Assembly: GCF_001715295.1 (NCBI RefSeq)
Contig: NZ_MDKB01000003.1
Span: 761,954 to 825,953 of the forward strand
Direction: 5' to 3'
DNA from: Streptomyces griseus
GTDB taxonomy: Bacteria; Actinomycetota; Actinomycetes; Streptomycetales; Streptomycetaceae
Length of the DNA: 64,000 nt
Of the stretch, positions 1 through 7,520 are shown one piece after another. Position 1 is the first letter of the stretch, and every line of letters begins with the position of its first letter. The notes below the pieces were generated by a model that was not told where the DNA came from, ran no database searches, and saw nothing but the letters and a program-made list of their open reading frames with translations. Made by a program: the position numbers and the translations under genes.

Positions 1-691
<691 letters not shown>

Positions 692-1034
692 GACGTCCTC
701 CGGGCCTGCGGCATTGCTACGACCGGCTGCTGGTTGCTGCTGCTTGGGGGGTCCTGGTTCTCGTTCCCGCTCGACCTGCTTGTTTAACTGGCGAGTAACT
801 AACGGGTGGTGATCAGAGTAGAGCGCACGGGACCGCGGCGTAAGGGGCAACAGGCCGCCGGTTCATAACGAACGGGCCCCCGCGCCGCCGAGTCTGCGGC
901 GCGGGGGCCCGTGCTGCTACCCGGGCGTGGCGGGTGACGCGAGATACGGCTCCCTGTGCGGCATTTCCCCGCCCAGGGAGGCGGGGCCGGCCCCGTACGC
1001 CCCGTGGGAGGTCATCCCGGACACCCGCGCGGTC
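692..1034. other. Intergenic region, acyl-CoA ligase promoter side and lepA terminator
   Basis: There is no credible gene here. The stretch holds a long perfect hairpin at 872-912 and, between it and the ligase start at 691, the space where that gene's promoter must lie. I do not see a convincing -35/-10 pair. Confidence 0.6.
872..912 (-). terminator. Hairpin terminator downstream of lepA
   Basis: A perfect 17-bp inverted repeat with a 7-nt loop starts 120 bases after the lepA stop. Both arms are almost pure G+C and no U-tract follows, as is usual for Streptomyces terminators. The symmetry means it could act in both directions. Confidence 0.75.
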
Positions 1035-2909
1035 CTACTTCTTGCCCTTGCCCTCGGCGGCCGACTCGTCGGTCGACAGGACGGAGATGAACGCGTCCTG
1101 GGGCACCTCGACGTTGCCGACCATCTTCATCCGCTTCTTGCCCTCCTTCTGCTTCTCCAGCAGCTTCCGCTTACGGGAGATGTCACCGCCGTAGCACTTG
1201 GCGAGGACGTCCTTGCGGATGGCGCGGACGGTCTCACGGGCGATGACCCGGGAGCCGATGGCCGCCTGGATCGGCACCTCGAAGTTCTGCCGGGGGATGA
1301 GCTTCTGCAGCTTGGCGACGAGCCGGACGCCGTAGGCGTACGCCTTGTCCTTGTGCGTGACCGCGGAGAAGGCGTCGACCTTGTCGCCGTGCAGCAGGAT
1401 GTCGACCTTGACGAGCTGGGCGGACTGCTCGCCCGTGGGCTCGTAGTCCAGCGAGGCGTACCCGCGGGTCTTCGACTTCAGCTGGTCGAAGAAGTCGAAC
1501 ACGATCTCGGCGAGCGGCAGGGTGTAGCGGATCTCCACCCGGTCCTCGGAGAGGTAGTCCATGCCGAGCAGGGTGCCGCGCCGGTTCTGGCACAGCTCCA
1601 TGATCGCGCCGATGAACTCGCTGGGCGCCAGGACCGTGGCCCGGACGACCGGCTCGTGGACCTTGTCGATCTTGCCCTCGGGGAACTCGCTCGGGTTGGT
1701 CACGATGTGCTCCGAGCCGTCCTCCATCTCCACGCGGTAGACCACGTTGGGGGCGGTGGCGATGAGCTCCAGCCCGAACTCGCGCTCCAGGCGCTCACGG
1801 ATCACGTCGAGGTGCAGCAGGCCGAGGAAGCCGACGCGGAAGCCGAAGCCGAGCGCGGCGGAGGTCTCCGGCTCGTACACCAGGGCGGCGTCGTTGAGCT
1901 GGAGCTTGTCCAGGGCCTCGCGCAGGTCCGGGTAGTCCGAACCGTCCAGCGGGTACAGGCCCGAGAACACCATCGGCTTGGGGTCCTTGTAGCCGCCCAG
2001 CGCCTCGGTCGCCCCCTTGTTGAGGGAGGTGATGGTGTCACCGACCTTGGACTGCCGGACGTCCTTGACCCCGGTGATGATGTAGCCCACCTCGCCCACG
2101 CCGATGCCGTCGGCGGGGGTCATCTCCGGGGAGGAGACACCGATCTCCAGCAGCTCGTGGGTGGCGCCCGTGGACATCATCCTGATGCGCTCGCGCTTGT
2201 TGAGCTGCCCGTCGACGACCCTGACATAGGTGACGACACCGCGGTACGGGTCGTAGACCGAGTCGAAGATCATCGCGCGGGCCGCGGCGTCCGCCACGCC
2301 GACGGGCGCCGGCACGTCCCTGACCACGCGGTCGAGCAGCGCGTCCACGCCGACGCCCGTCTTCGCGGAGACCTTGAGCACGTCCTCCGGCTGGCAGCCG
2401 ATGAGGTTCGCCAGTTCCTCGGAGAACTTCTCGGGCTGCGCGGCGGGCAGGTCGATCTTGTTCAGCACGGGGACGATGGTGAGGTCGTTCTCCATCGCCA
2501 GGTAGAGGTTGGCGAGCGTCTGCGCCTCGATGCCCTGGGCCGCGTCGACCAGCAGGACCGTGCCCTCACAGGCGGCGAGGGACCGGGAGACCTCGTACGT
2601 GAAGTCCACGTGGCCGGGGGTGTCGATCATGTTGAGGACGTGGGTCGTGCCCGTGTCCTCGCCCTCGGTGGGCGCCCACGGCAGACGTACCGCCTGGGAT
2701 TTGATGGTGATACCGCGCTCGCGCTCGATGTCCATACGGTCGAGGTACTGAGCGCGCATCTGCCGCTGGTCGACCACACCGGTCAGCTGGAGCATCCGGT
2801 CGGCAAGCGTCGACTTGCCGTGGTCGATGTGCGCGATGATGCAGAAGTTGCGGATCAGCGCCGGGTCGGTACGGCTCGGCTCGGGCACGTTGGTAGGAGT
2901 CGCGGGCAC
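1035..2909 (-). CDS. lepA: Elongation factor 4 (LepA), ribosome-associated GTPase
   Basis: LepA/EF4 is a translational GTPase that acts on the ribosome, with roles in elongation under stress and subunit biogenesis. The 624-residue length fits the family. The G1 loop (IAHIDHGKSTLADR) is near residues 18-31, followed by the switch I RGITIKSQ motif and the DTPGHVDF G3 motif; the C-terminus has the LepA-specific lysine-rich tail ending in EGKGKK. I chose the GTG at 2909 (MPATPTNVPEP...). A longer open frame extends to 3092, but its extra residues are low-complexity and would overlap the rpsT promoter. It is divergent from rpsT. Confidence 0.97.
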   Translation of the reverse strand: MPATPTNVPEPSRTDPALIRNFCIIAHIDHGKSTLADRMLQLTGVVDQRQMRAQYLDRMDIERERGITIKSQAVRLPWAPTEGEDTGTTHVLNMIDTPGHVDFTYEVSRSLAACEGTVLLVDAAQGIEAQTLANLYLAMENDLTIVPVLNKIDLPAAQPEKFSEELANLIGCQPEDVLKVSAKTGVGVDALLDRVVRDVPAPVGVADAAARAMIFDSVYDPYRGVVTYVRVVDGQLNKRERIRMMSTGATHELLEIGVSSPEMTPADGIGVGEVGYIITGVKDVRQSKVGDTITSLNKGATEALGGYKDPKPMVFSGLYPLDGSDYPDLREALDKLQLNDAALVYEPETSAALGFGFRVGFLGLLHLDVIRERLEREFGLELIATAPNVVYRVEMEDGSEHIVTNPSEFPEGKIDKVHEPVVRATVLAPSEFIGAIMELCQNRRGTLLGMDYLSEDRVEIRYTLPLAEIVFDFFDQLKSKTRGYASLDYEPTGEQSAQLVKVDILLHGDKVDAFSAVTHKDKAYAYGVRLVAKLQKLIPRQNFEVPIQAAIGSRVIARETVRAIRKDVLAKCYGGDISRKRKLLEKQKEGKKRMKMVGNVEVPQDAFISVLSTDESAAEGKGKK

Positions 2910-3018
2910 GCAGGGTCCTGATTCTTGAGACGCCGAACGCCGTGTCTCGGGTCGATGTCGGGTCGGACGGATCGATACGTAGCTTCCATCGTCCCACGCC
3001 TGCGGGGCAGGGACCGGT

Positions 3019-3048
3019 TTGGGCCGGTCCGACGGTGACTGGTACCGT
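3019..3048 (+). promoter_or_regulatory. Candidate rpsT promoter
   Basis: A TTGGGC hexamer at 3019-3024 and TACCGT at 3043-3048 are separated by 18 nt. This would place the transcript start near 3055 and give a leader of about 70 nt before rpsT. It is inferred from sequence only. Confidence 0.45.
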
Positions 3049-3124
3049 GGGCAGCTGTGCCTCGTGGCCTGAAGAAGCGGCGTGGCGCACATAGAAGATC
3101 CAACGAACCTGAAAAGGCTCTTTC

Positions 3125-3391
3125 GTGGCGAACATCAAGTCCCAGATCAAGCGGAACAAGACGAACGAGAAGGCGCGCCTGCGCAACAAGGCCGTCAAGT
3201 CCTCGCTCAAGACCTCGATCCGCAAGGCCCGCGAGGCCGCCGCTGCCGGTGACGTCGAGAAGGCCACTGTGGCCGTCCGTGACGCGTCGCGCCAGCTCGA
3301 CAAGGCTGTCTCGAAGGGTGTCATCCACAAGAACGCCGCCGCCAACAAGAAGTCGGCGCTGGCGCTCAAGGTTGCCGCCCTCCAGGGCTGA
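3125..3391 (+). CDS. rpsT: 30S ribosomal protein S20
   Basis: S20 is a primary 16S rRNA-binding protein of the small subunit. The 88-residue product is very basic and all-helical in character, begins MANIKSQIKRNKTNEKARLR and ends KSALALKVAALQG, which is the standard actinobacterial S20. The GTG at 3125 is the accepted family start. The gene is divergent from lepA and monocistronic, ended by a strong hairpin at 3509-3558. Confidence 0.98.
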   Translation: MANIKSQIKRNKTNEKARLRNKAVKSSLKTSIRKAREAAAAGDVEKATVAVRDASRQLDKAVSKGVIHKNAAANKKSALALKVAALQG

Positions 3392-3508
3392 GCTACTGAT
3401 GTGATCGCCGGGACGGATCCAGTGGGCCCTCTCTCCCGCTCCTGACCGGCACCCCGCGCCGCACACCGAACCTGCGTTCGCCACGCGGGTGCGGCGCACC
3501 AAGCGTGA

Positions 3509-3558
3509 ACCGAAGGCCCCGGCCGCGTCCTCCCCAGGACGCGGCCGGGGCCTTCGGT
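3509..3558 (+). terminator. rpsT: rpsT terminator (23-bp hairpin)
   Basis: A perfect 23-bp inverted repeat closes on a 4-nt CCCC loop, 117 bases after the rpsT stop. It is one of the strongest hairpins in the window and could also stop minus-strand transcription. Confidence 0.8.
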
Positions 3559-3700
3559 CTGTGTGGGGCTTCGGTATGTACGGGGGCTGAGGCCTGTGCG
3601 AGGGTTTCGGTCTGTGCGGGGGCTGAGGGGTGCCTGACGGATGAGCACGGGAGAAGGAACGGCGCCCGGTGCGCATGCGATCGCAGGGCGCCGGGGCGGA

Positions 3701-3794
3701 GCGGCCTCGTCAGGCCCGGAGCGGCCTCGCGGGCCCGGAGCGGCCTCGTCCAGGCCCGGAGCGGCCTCGCTGGCCCGGAGCGACCTCGTGGGCC
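3701..3794. repeat. Degenerate tandem repeat, five units of 19-21 bp
   Basis: Five head-to-tail copies of approximately GCGGCCTCGTSGGCCCGGA lie downstream of holA. Copies differ by small indels in the middle of the unit, so the array is not a simple codon repeat. Confidence 0.75.
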
Positions 3795-4037
3795 TTTCGT
3801 CACCACGTGGGACGGGACCGTGGCGAAACCACGCGGGCACTCCGGCAACACGGGACGGGACCGTGGCGAGCGTGCGTGCCGGACACCGCCGCGCTGCGGG
3901 CATGCGTCAGACGCCCCTGGGAGCCGGCGGGAACCGGGGATGCACGGAAGATGAGGCCCGGTCGGCCCGCCCGGGACCTGAGCGGAGCGCGCGGACGGTA
4001 TGCCCCGGGCTCCCGCGGACCATGAGCGGCGCGGCGC

Positions 4038-5027
4038 TCAGCGGCCGCCGGGCCGTGCCGCACGGGCGACCGCGACGACGGCCTTCTCCAGGGCGTACTC
4101 AGGGTCGTCTCCGCCGCCCTTGACCCCCGCGTCGGCCGCCGCGACCGCCCGCAGCGCGGCTGCCACACCGTCCGGGGTCCATCCGCGCATCTGCTGGCGC
4201 ACGCGGTCGATCTTCCAGGGCGGCATGCCGAGCTCGCGGGCCAGGTCGGCCGGCCGTCCGCCCCGGGCGGAGGACAGCTTGCCGATGGCCCGGACACCTT
4301 GGGCGAGCGCGCTCGTGATGAGGACGGGGGCGACTCCCGTGGACAGGGACCAGCGCAGCGCCTCCAGCGCTTCCGCCGCACGGCCCTCGACGGCACGGTC
4401 GGCCACGGTGAACGAGGAGGCTTCCGCACGGCCCGTGTAGTAACGGCCGACGACCGCTTCGTCGATGGTGCCCTCGACGTCCGCCACCAGTTGCGAGACG
4501 GCACTGGCCAGCTCCCGCAGATCGCTGCCGATCGAGTCCACGAGCGCCTGGCAGGCCTCGGGAGTCGCCGAGCGTCCCAGGGTCCGGAACTCCGACCGCA
4601 CGAAGGAGAGCCGCTCGGCCGGCTTGGTCGTTCTGGGGCAGGCGACCTCGCGCGCACCCGCCTTGCGCACCGCGTCCAGCAGACCCTTGCCCTTGGCTCC
4701 ACCCGCGTGCAGGAGCACGAGGGTGATCTCCTCCGCGGGCGCTCCCAGATAGGCCTTGACGTCCTTGACGGTGTCGGCGGAGAGGTCCTGGGCGTTGCGC
4801 ACGATCACCACCTTGCGCTCGGCGAAGAGCGAGGGGCTGGTCAGCTCGGCGAGCGTCCCCGGCTGCACCTGGTCGGAGGTGAGGTCGCGGACGTCCGTGT
4901 CGGCGTCGGAGGCGCGGGCCGCGGCCACCACATGCTGCACGGCGCGATCCAGGAGCAGGTCTTCCTGGCCCACGGCGAGCGTGACGGGGGCGAGCGGGTC
5001 GTCGGAGGATCTGCTTCTGGTGGCCAT
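4038..5027 (-). CDS. holA: DNA polymerase III delta subunit (clamp-loader subunit)
   Basis: HolA is the delta subunit of the clamp loader, which opens the beta sliding clamp during replication. The 329-residue length fits. Recognisable segments include LAVGQEDLLLDRAV near the N-terminus, the SLFAERKVVIVRNAQDL clamp-binding region, and the LGMPPWKIDRVRQQMRGWTP segment characteristic of actinobacterial HolA. The ATG at 5027 (MATRSRSSDDP) is chosen because the open frame upstream is only low-complexity Pro/Arg/Gly sequence. It is divergent from the small gene at 5219. Confidence 0.95.
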   Translation of the reverse strand: MATRSRSSDDPLAPVTLAVGQEDLLLDRAVQHVVAAARASDADTDVRDLTSDQVQPGTLAELTSPSLFAERKVVIVRNAQDLSADTVKDVKAYLGAPAEEITLVLLHAGGAKGKGLLDAVRKAGAREVACPRTTKPAERLSFVRSEFRTLGRSATPEACQALVDSIGSDLRELASAVSQLVADVEGTIDEAVVGRYYTGRAEASSFTVADRAVEGRAAEALEALRWSLSTGVAPVLITSALAQGVRAIGKLSSARGGRPADLARELGMPPWKIDRVRQQMRGWTPDGVAAALRAVAAADAGVKGGGDDPEYALEKAVVAVARAARPGGR

Positions 5028-5218
5028 CGCGCTCCAGCATCCCACGCCCCTGTGACAACGCGGGCCGGGCCGCGGGTGCGCGTACCCGCCGGGCCGCCAT
5101 GGCCGCTGTGGCCACGGGGCGCGGGCCCTCACCCCCGGGGCCGCCGGCGCCCGGGCCCCACCTCCGCCGGGCATGGGCGCGCGTACCCCCAGGGCCCGGC
5201 GTACCGGAGAATGACCGG

Positions 5219-5464
5219 GTGAGCGACGTGAGACATGTACTGGTGCTGCCCGACCGCGACTCGGCCCAGGAGGTGGCCGAGGAACTCCCCGATCGATTCG
5301 GCGTCGCGGAGGAGCCGCAGCTCGTACGCGACGCCCTGGCGGGCGAGGACGACGCGGAGGACGCCCAGTGGCTGGTCGTGGTGGAGGACCCGGCCGGGCG
5401 GCTGGACACCACCGCCCTCGACGCGTTCGCCTCGGAGTACGAAGGATGGCTGGAGGCGCCCTGA
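5219..5464 (+). CDS. Small conserved acidic protein, function unknown
   Basis: This 81-residue acidic protein (pI clearly low: many Asp/Glu, few Lys) starts MSDVRHVLVLPDRDSAQEVA and ends FASEYEGWLEAP. The pattern suggests a small alpha/beta fold with a ferredoxin-like VLVLPDRDSA start, but I cannot assign a family. The GTG at 5219 is the only sensible start. Codon use is strongly GC3-biased like real genes around it, and it is divergent from holA. I regard it as real but uncharacterised. Confidence 0.7.
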   Translation: MSDVRHVLVLPDRDSAQEVAEELPDRFGVAEEPQLVRDALAGEDDAEDAQWLVVVEDPAGRLDTTALDAFASEYEGWLEAP

Positions 5465-5611
5465 GGGCTGTCCCGCCGGCCTCCGGAGCGGTGTCGCAAA
5501 GGGGGCGGGCAGCCGAGCAGGTGCCGGGGGCAGGGCGAGGCGGACCGGGACGGGCGAGGCGGGGCGCACCGGGGACGGGGCCCGTACCGAGGATGGGCCC
5601 GTACCGGGGCT

Positions 5612-5731
5612 GGCGCCGGGGGGGCGGCAGGACAGCTCCGGGCGGAGTGCCGGGAACGGGGCGGGGCGGGACCGCACCAAGGCCCGTACCAGGGCCGGCG
5701 CCGGGGGGCAGGACAGCTCCGGGCGGAGTGC
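5612..5731. repeat. Imperfect direct repeat, two copies of ~37 bp
   Basis: The unit GGCGCCGGGGG(n)GCAGGACAGCTCCGGGCGGAGTGC occurs at 5612-5650 and 5697-5731, with a 4-base length difference within the G-run. Confidence 0.75.
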
Positions 5732-5836
5732 GAGTGCCAGGGCAGCCCGGGGCCGTGGCTGTGTGGGAGACCTCGGCAGTACCGAGGGGAGGTTCTCGGT
5801 GGATCTCCGGCCGGCCCCAGGTACCGCCCGGCTTCC

Positions 5837-5893
5837 GGCGGATCCCGGCCTGGCCGGCTCCTGGCGGATCCCGGCCTGGCCGACTCCCGGCGG
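5837..5893. repeat. Tandem 26-bp repeat, about 2.2 copies
   Basis: The unit starting GGCGGATCCCGGCCTGGCCG begins at 5837 and 5863, with a partial third copy from 5889. It abuts the stop codon of the YceI remnant. Confidence 0.7.
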
Positions 5894-5901
5894 AAGACCG
5901 G

Positions 5902-6087
5902 TCAGCCCTTGGGGACGATCTGGACGTCCAGATCGATCTTGATGCTCGGACCGAGGACGGCGATCCCACGGGCCAGCATCGTCTGCCAGGTGAGAGTGAA
6001 GTCCTCACGGTGCAGCTCGGTGGTGGCCCGGCAGGCGGCGCGGGTCTCGCCCTCCACGCCGTTGCCCAGACCGAGGTACTGGGTCAC
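5902..6087 (-). pseudogene. YceI-family remnant (C-terminal fragment only)
   Basis: The 61 codons ending IKIDLDVQIVPKG, with DFTLTWQTMLARGIAVLG before it, match the C-terminal strands of YceI lipid-binding lipocalin-like proteins, which are normally about 180-200 residues with the motif DFGLTWN...LVGDKVKIEL. The N-terminal two thirds are missing: upstream lies the end of the arylamine N-acetyltransferase gene, whose stop overlaps this frame's ATG at 6087 by 4 bases. I therefore read it as a deletion remnant. It could still be translated from 6087 by coupling, but would not fold as a YceI barrel. Confidence 0.65.
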
Positions 6088-6926
6088 GCGTCCGGGACCC
6101 GGCGCACCGTGGGCGGGGACACGAGGTGAATGCCGAAATGATCGCGGTAGGCGGCCAGCACCTCGGTGTCGGTGTCCAGCAGGGTCTCGTGCCGTTCACC
6201 CCCTACGGTCGTGACGAGAGTACGGCCGCTGAGTGTCACCCGGCCCGTGCCGGTACGTCGCGAACACACGAGTGACCGCGTGAAGACGGAATCGGGCGAC
6301 GTGCGGTGGTACCAGGCACCGGCCCCGAAGTCCGCGAGCACCCGCGGCCGCAGATCCAGGCGGAGCCGGCCCGAGCCCCCGCGCAGCAGATCGAGGTCTC
6401 CCTGCGGCGCCTCCCGAAGACGGAAGACACCGCACGGGTCGTCCTGTTCGGTGCGGTCGTCCAGTGCCAACGGCCACAGGGCGTGATCGCCGAAGCCCAC
6501 GTCCGCGAGCCAGGGGCCGGTTCCGTCCTCCGTCGCCACCCGAAGCGCCAGATGGTCGTACGGGATTCCCAGGCCTCCGTCGTCGCCGAAGACCCGCGCC
6601 TGGAGCAGCGTGACGCGGAACCCCAATGCGCGCAGCAGCGCCGCGAAGGCGCCGTTGAGTTCGTAGCAGAAGCCACCGCGGCGGTCCGTGACGATCTTGT
6701 CGACAAGCCTCTCCTCGTCCAGGACGATGTCCTCGCCCAGATGGACGGAAAGGTTCTCGAAGGGCACGGCCGTCAGGTGCCGGAGCTGCAGTGTCCGCAG
6801 GGCCTCCGCATCGGGGCGGGCGGGGTGGGTGGCGCCGATGCGCTCCAGGTACGCGTCCACCCAGTCCGCACGGGTGGGCGAAGGGTTGCCGAACGTCAGA
6901 GGAGGCCGCGCCGATTGCTGCTGCAT
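6084..6926 (-). CDS. Arylamine N-acetyltransferase
   Basis: NAT enzymes transfer acetyl groups from acetyl-CoA to arylamines, hydrazines or specialised-metabolite amines through a Cys-His-Asp triad. All three appear here: Cys87 in RRGGFCYELNG, His in PYDHLALRV and Asp in WLADVGFGD. The 280-residue length is right. I start at ATG 6926 (MQQQSARPPLTFG); an in-frame ATG at 6962 would add 12 residues, and neither has a clear Shine-Dalgarno. It is divergent from the PPOX-fold gene at 7027. Its 3' end overlaps the YceI remnant, suggesting that a deletion joined them. Confidence 0.9.
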   Translation of the reverse strand: MQQQSARPPLTFGNPSPTRADWVDAYLERIGATHPARPDAEALRTLQLRHLTAVPFENLSVHLGEDIVLDEERLVDKIVTDRRGGFCYELNGAFAALLRALGFRVTLLQARVFGDDGGLGIPYDHLALRVATEDGTGPWLADVGFGDHALWPLALDDRTEQDDPCGVFRLREAPQGDLDLLRGGSGRLRLDLRPRVLADFGAGAWYHRTSPDSVFTRSLVCSRRTGTGRVTLSGRTLVTTVGGERHETLLDTDTEVLAAYRDHFGIHLVSPPTVRRVPDA

Positions 6927-7026
6927 GGCGGAAGTCTGTCCCGGTGCGCAGGGGTGCACCATGAGCCGCAGGTCGTAGGTCCGAGGACGGAGGTGGCGGA
7001 CCGGGCTGGTGACTAGCGTGCGGGAC

Positions 7027-7482
7027 ATGACGGAACAGAAGCCGGCACGCGACCCGGAACAGCGCAAGAAGGACGTACTCGATCGTCTTGAGCAGGACGC
7101 CGACGCCTGGGTGGCCACGGTCTCCACGGACGGTGTGCCGTGCCTGGTGCCGCTGTCGTTCGTCCGGGACCGGGAGACGCTGCTTCTGGCCACCCGGCGG
7201 ACCAACCCGACCGCCGTCAACGTCACGCCCACGGGGCAGGTCCGGGTCGCCCTGGGCGGTACACGCGACGTGGTGCTGATCGAGGGAACGGCGGAGACCG
7301 TGGAAGGGTCCGCGCTCCCCGCCGCCTCGGGAGACGCGTTCGCGGCGAAGCTCGGCTGGGATCCGCGCGGCCGTCCCTCCTGGGTGTACCTGCGCATCAC
7401 GCCCCGCACCGTCAAGGCCTGGCGAGAGGTGAACGAACTGGCCGGACGCGATCTGATGGCCGACGGCGTGTGGCTGGTCTGA
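7027..7482 (+). CDS. PPOX-class (pyridoxamine-phosphate-oxidase fold) flavin/F420-dependent protein
   Basis: The 151-residue product has the split-barrel order of PPOX-like proteins: a helical start, then AWVATVSTDGVPCLVPLSF, TLLLATRRTNPTAVNV and the strand VRVALGGTRDVVLIEGTAE. Members bind FMN or F420 and reduce or oxidise small molecules; many actinobacterial ones are F420-dependent. ATG at 7027 is chosen over an upstream in-frame GTG at 7009. The substrate is unknown. It converges on comEC, with a hairpin at 7482-7512 between the stops. Confidence 0.8.
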   Translation: MTEQKPARDPEQRKKDVLDRLEQDADAWVATVSTDGVPCLVPLSFVRDRETLLLATRRTNPTAVNVTPTGQVRVALGGTRDVVLIEGTAETVEGSALPAASGDAFAAKLGWDPRGRPSWVYLRITPRTVKAWREVNELAGRDLMADGVWLV

Positions 7483-7512
7483 CCGGCAGGCCCGGCAGCG
7501 GGCCCGGCCGGT
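7482..7512. terminator. Bidirectional terminator candidate between convergent genes
   Basis: ACCGG/CCGGT outer arms and GGCCC/GGGCC inner arms form a hairpin in the 38-base gap between the PPOX gene stop and the comEC stop. Confidence 0.5.
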
Positions 7513-7520
7513 ACCCCCGG

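Larger units (their letters stand above)
3392..4037. other. Repeat-rich spacer between rpsT and holA
   Basis: No gene is supported in these 646 bases. It contains the rpsT terminator, two imperfect copies of a ~23-nt unit (TTCGGTNTGTNCGGGGGCTGAG; near 3569 and 3606), a five-unit degenerate tandem array at 3701-3794, and two copies of GGGACGGGACCGTGGCGA near 3810 and 3853. Open frames crossing the arrays are artefacts of the repeats. Confidence 0.6.
5465..5901. other. Spacer with direct repeats
   Basis: No gene is supported. The region holds a long imperfect direct repeat (copies at 5612-5650 and 5697-5731) and a 26-bp tandem repeat near 5837-5893, just before the YceI remnant. Both look like local duplications. 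Confidence 0.55.

Noticed and set aside
927..2921. Plus-strand 664-codon open frame antisense to lepA
   Set aside because: LepA motifs are unambiguous on the other strand.
3701..3794. Possible CRISPR-like array
   Set aside because: Units are only ~20 bp, contiguous without spacers, and no cas genes are present.
3641..4123. Plus-strand frame starting MSTGEGTAPGAHA downstream of rpsT
   Set aside because: It reads through the tandem array and into antisense of holA; no ribosome-binding site and no domain.
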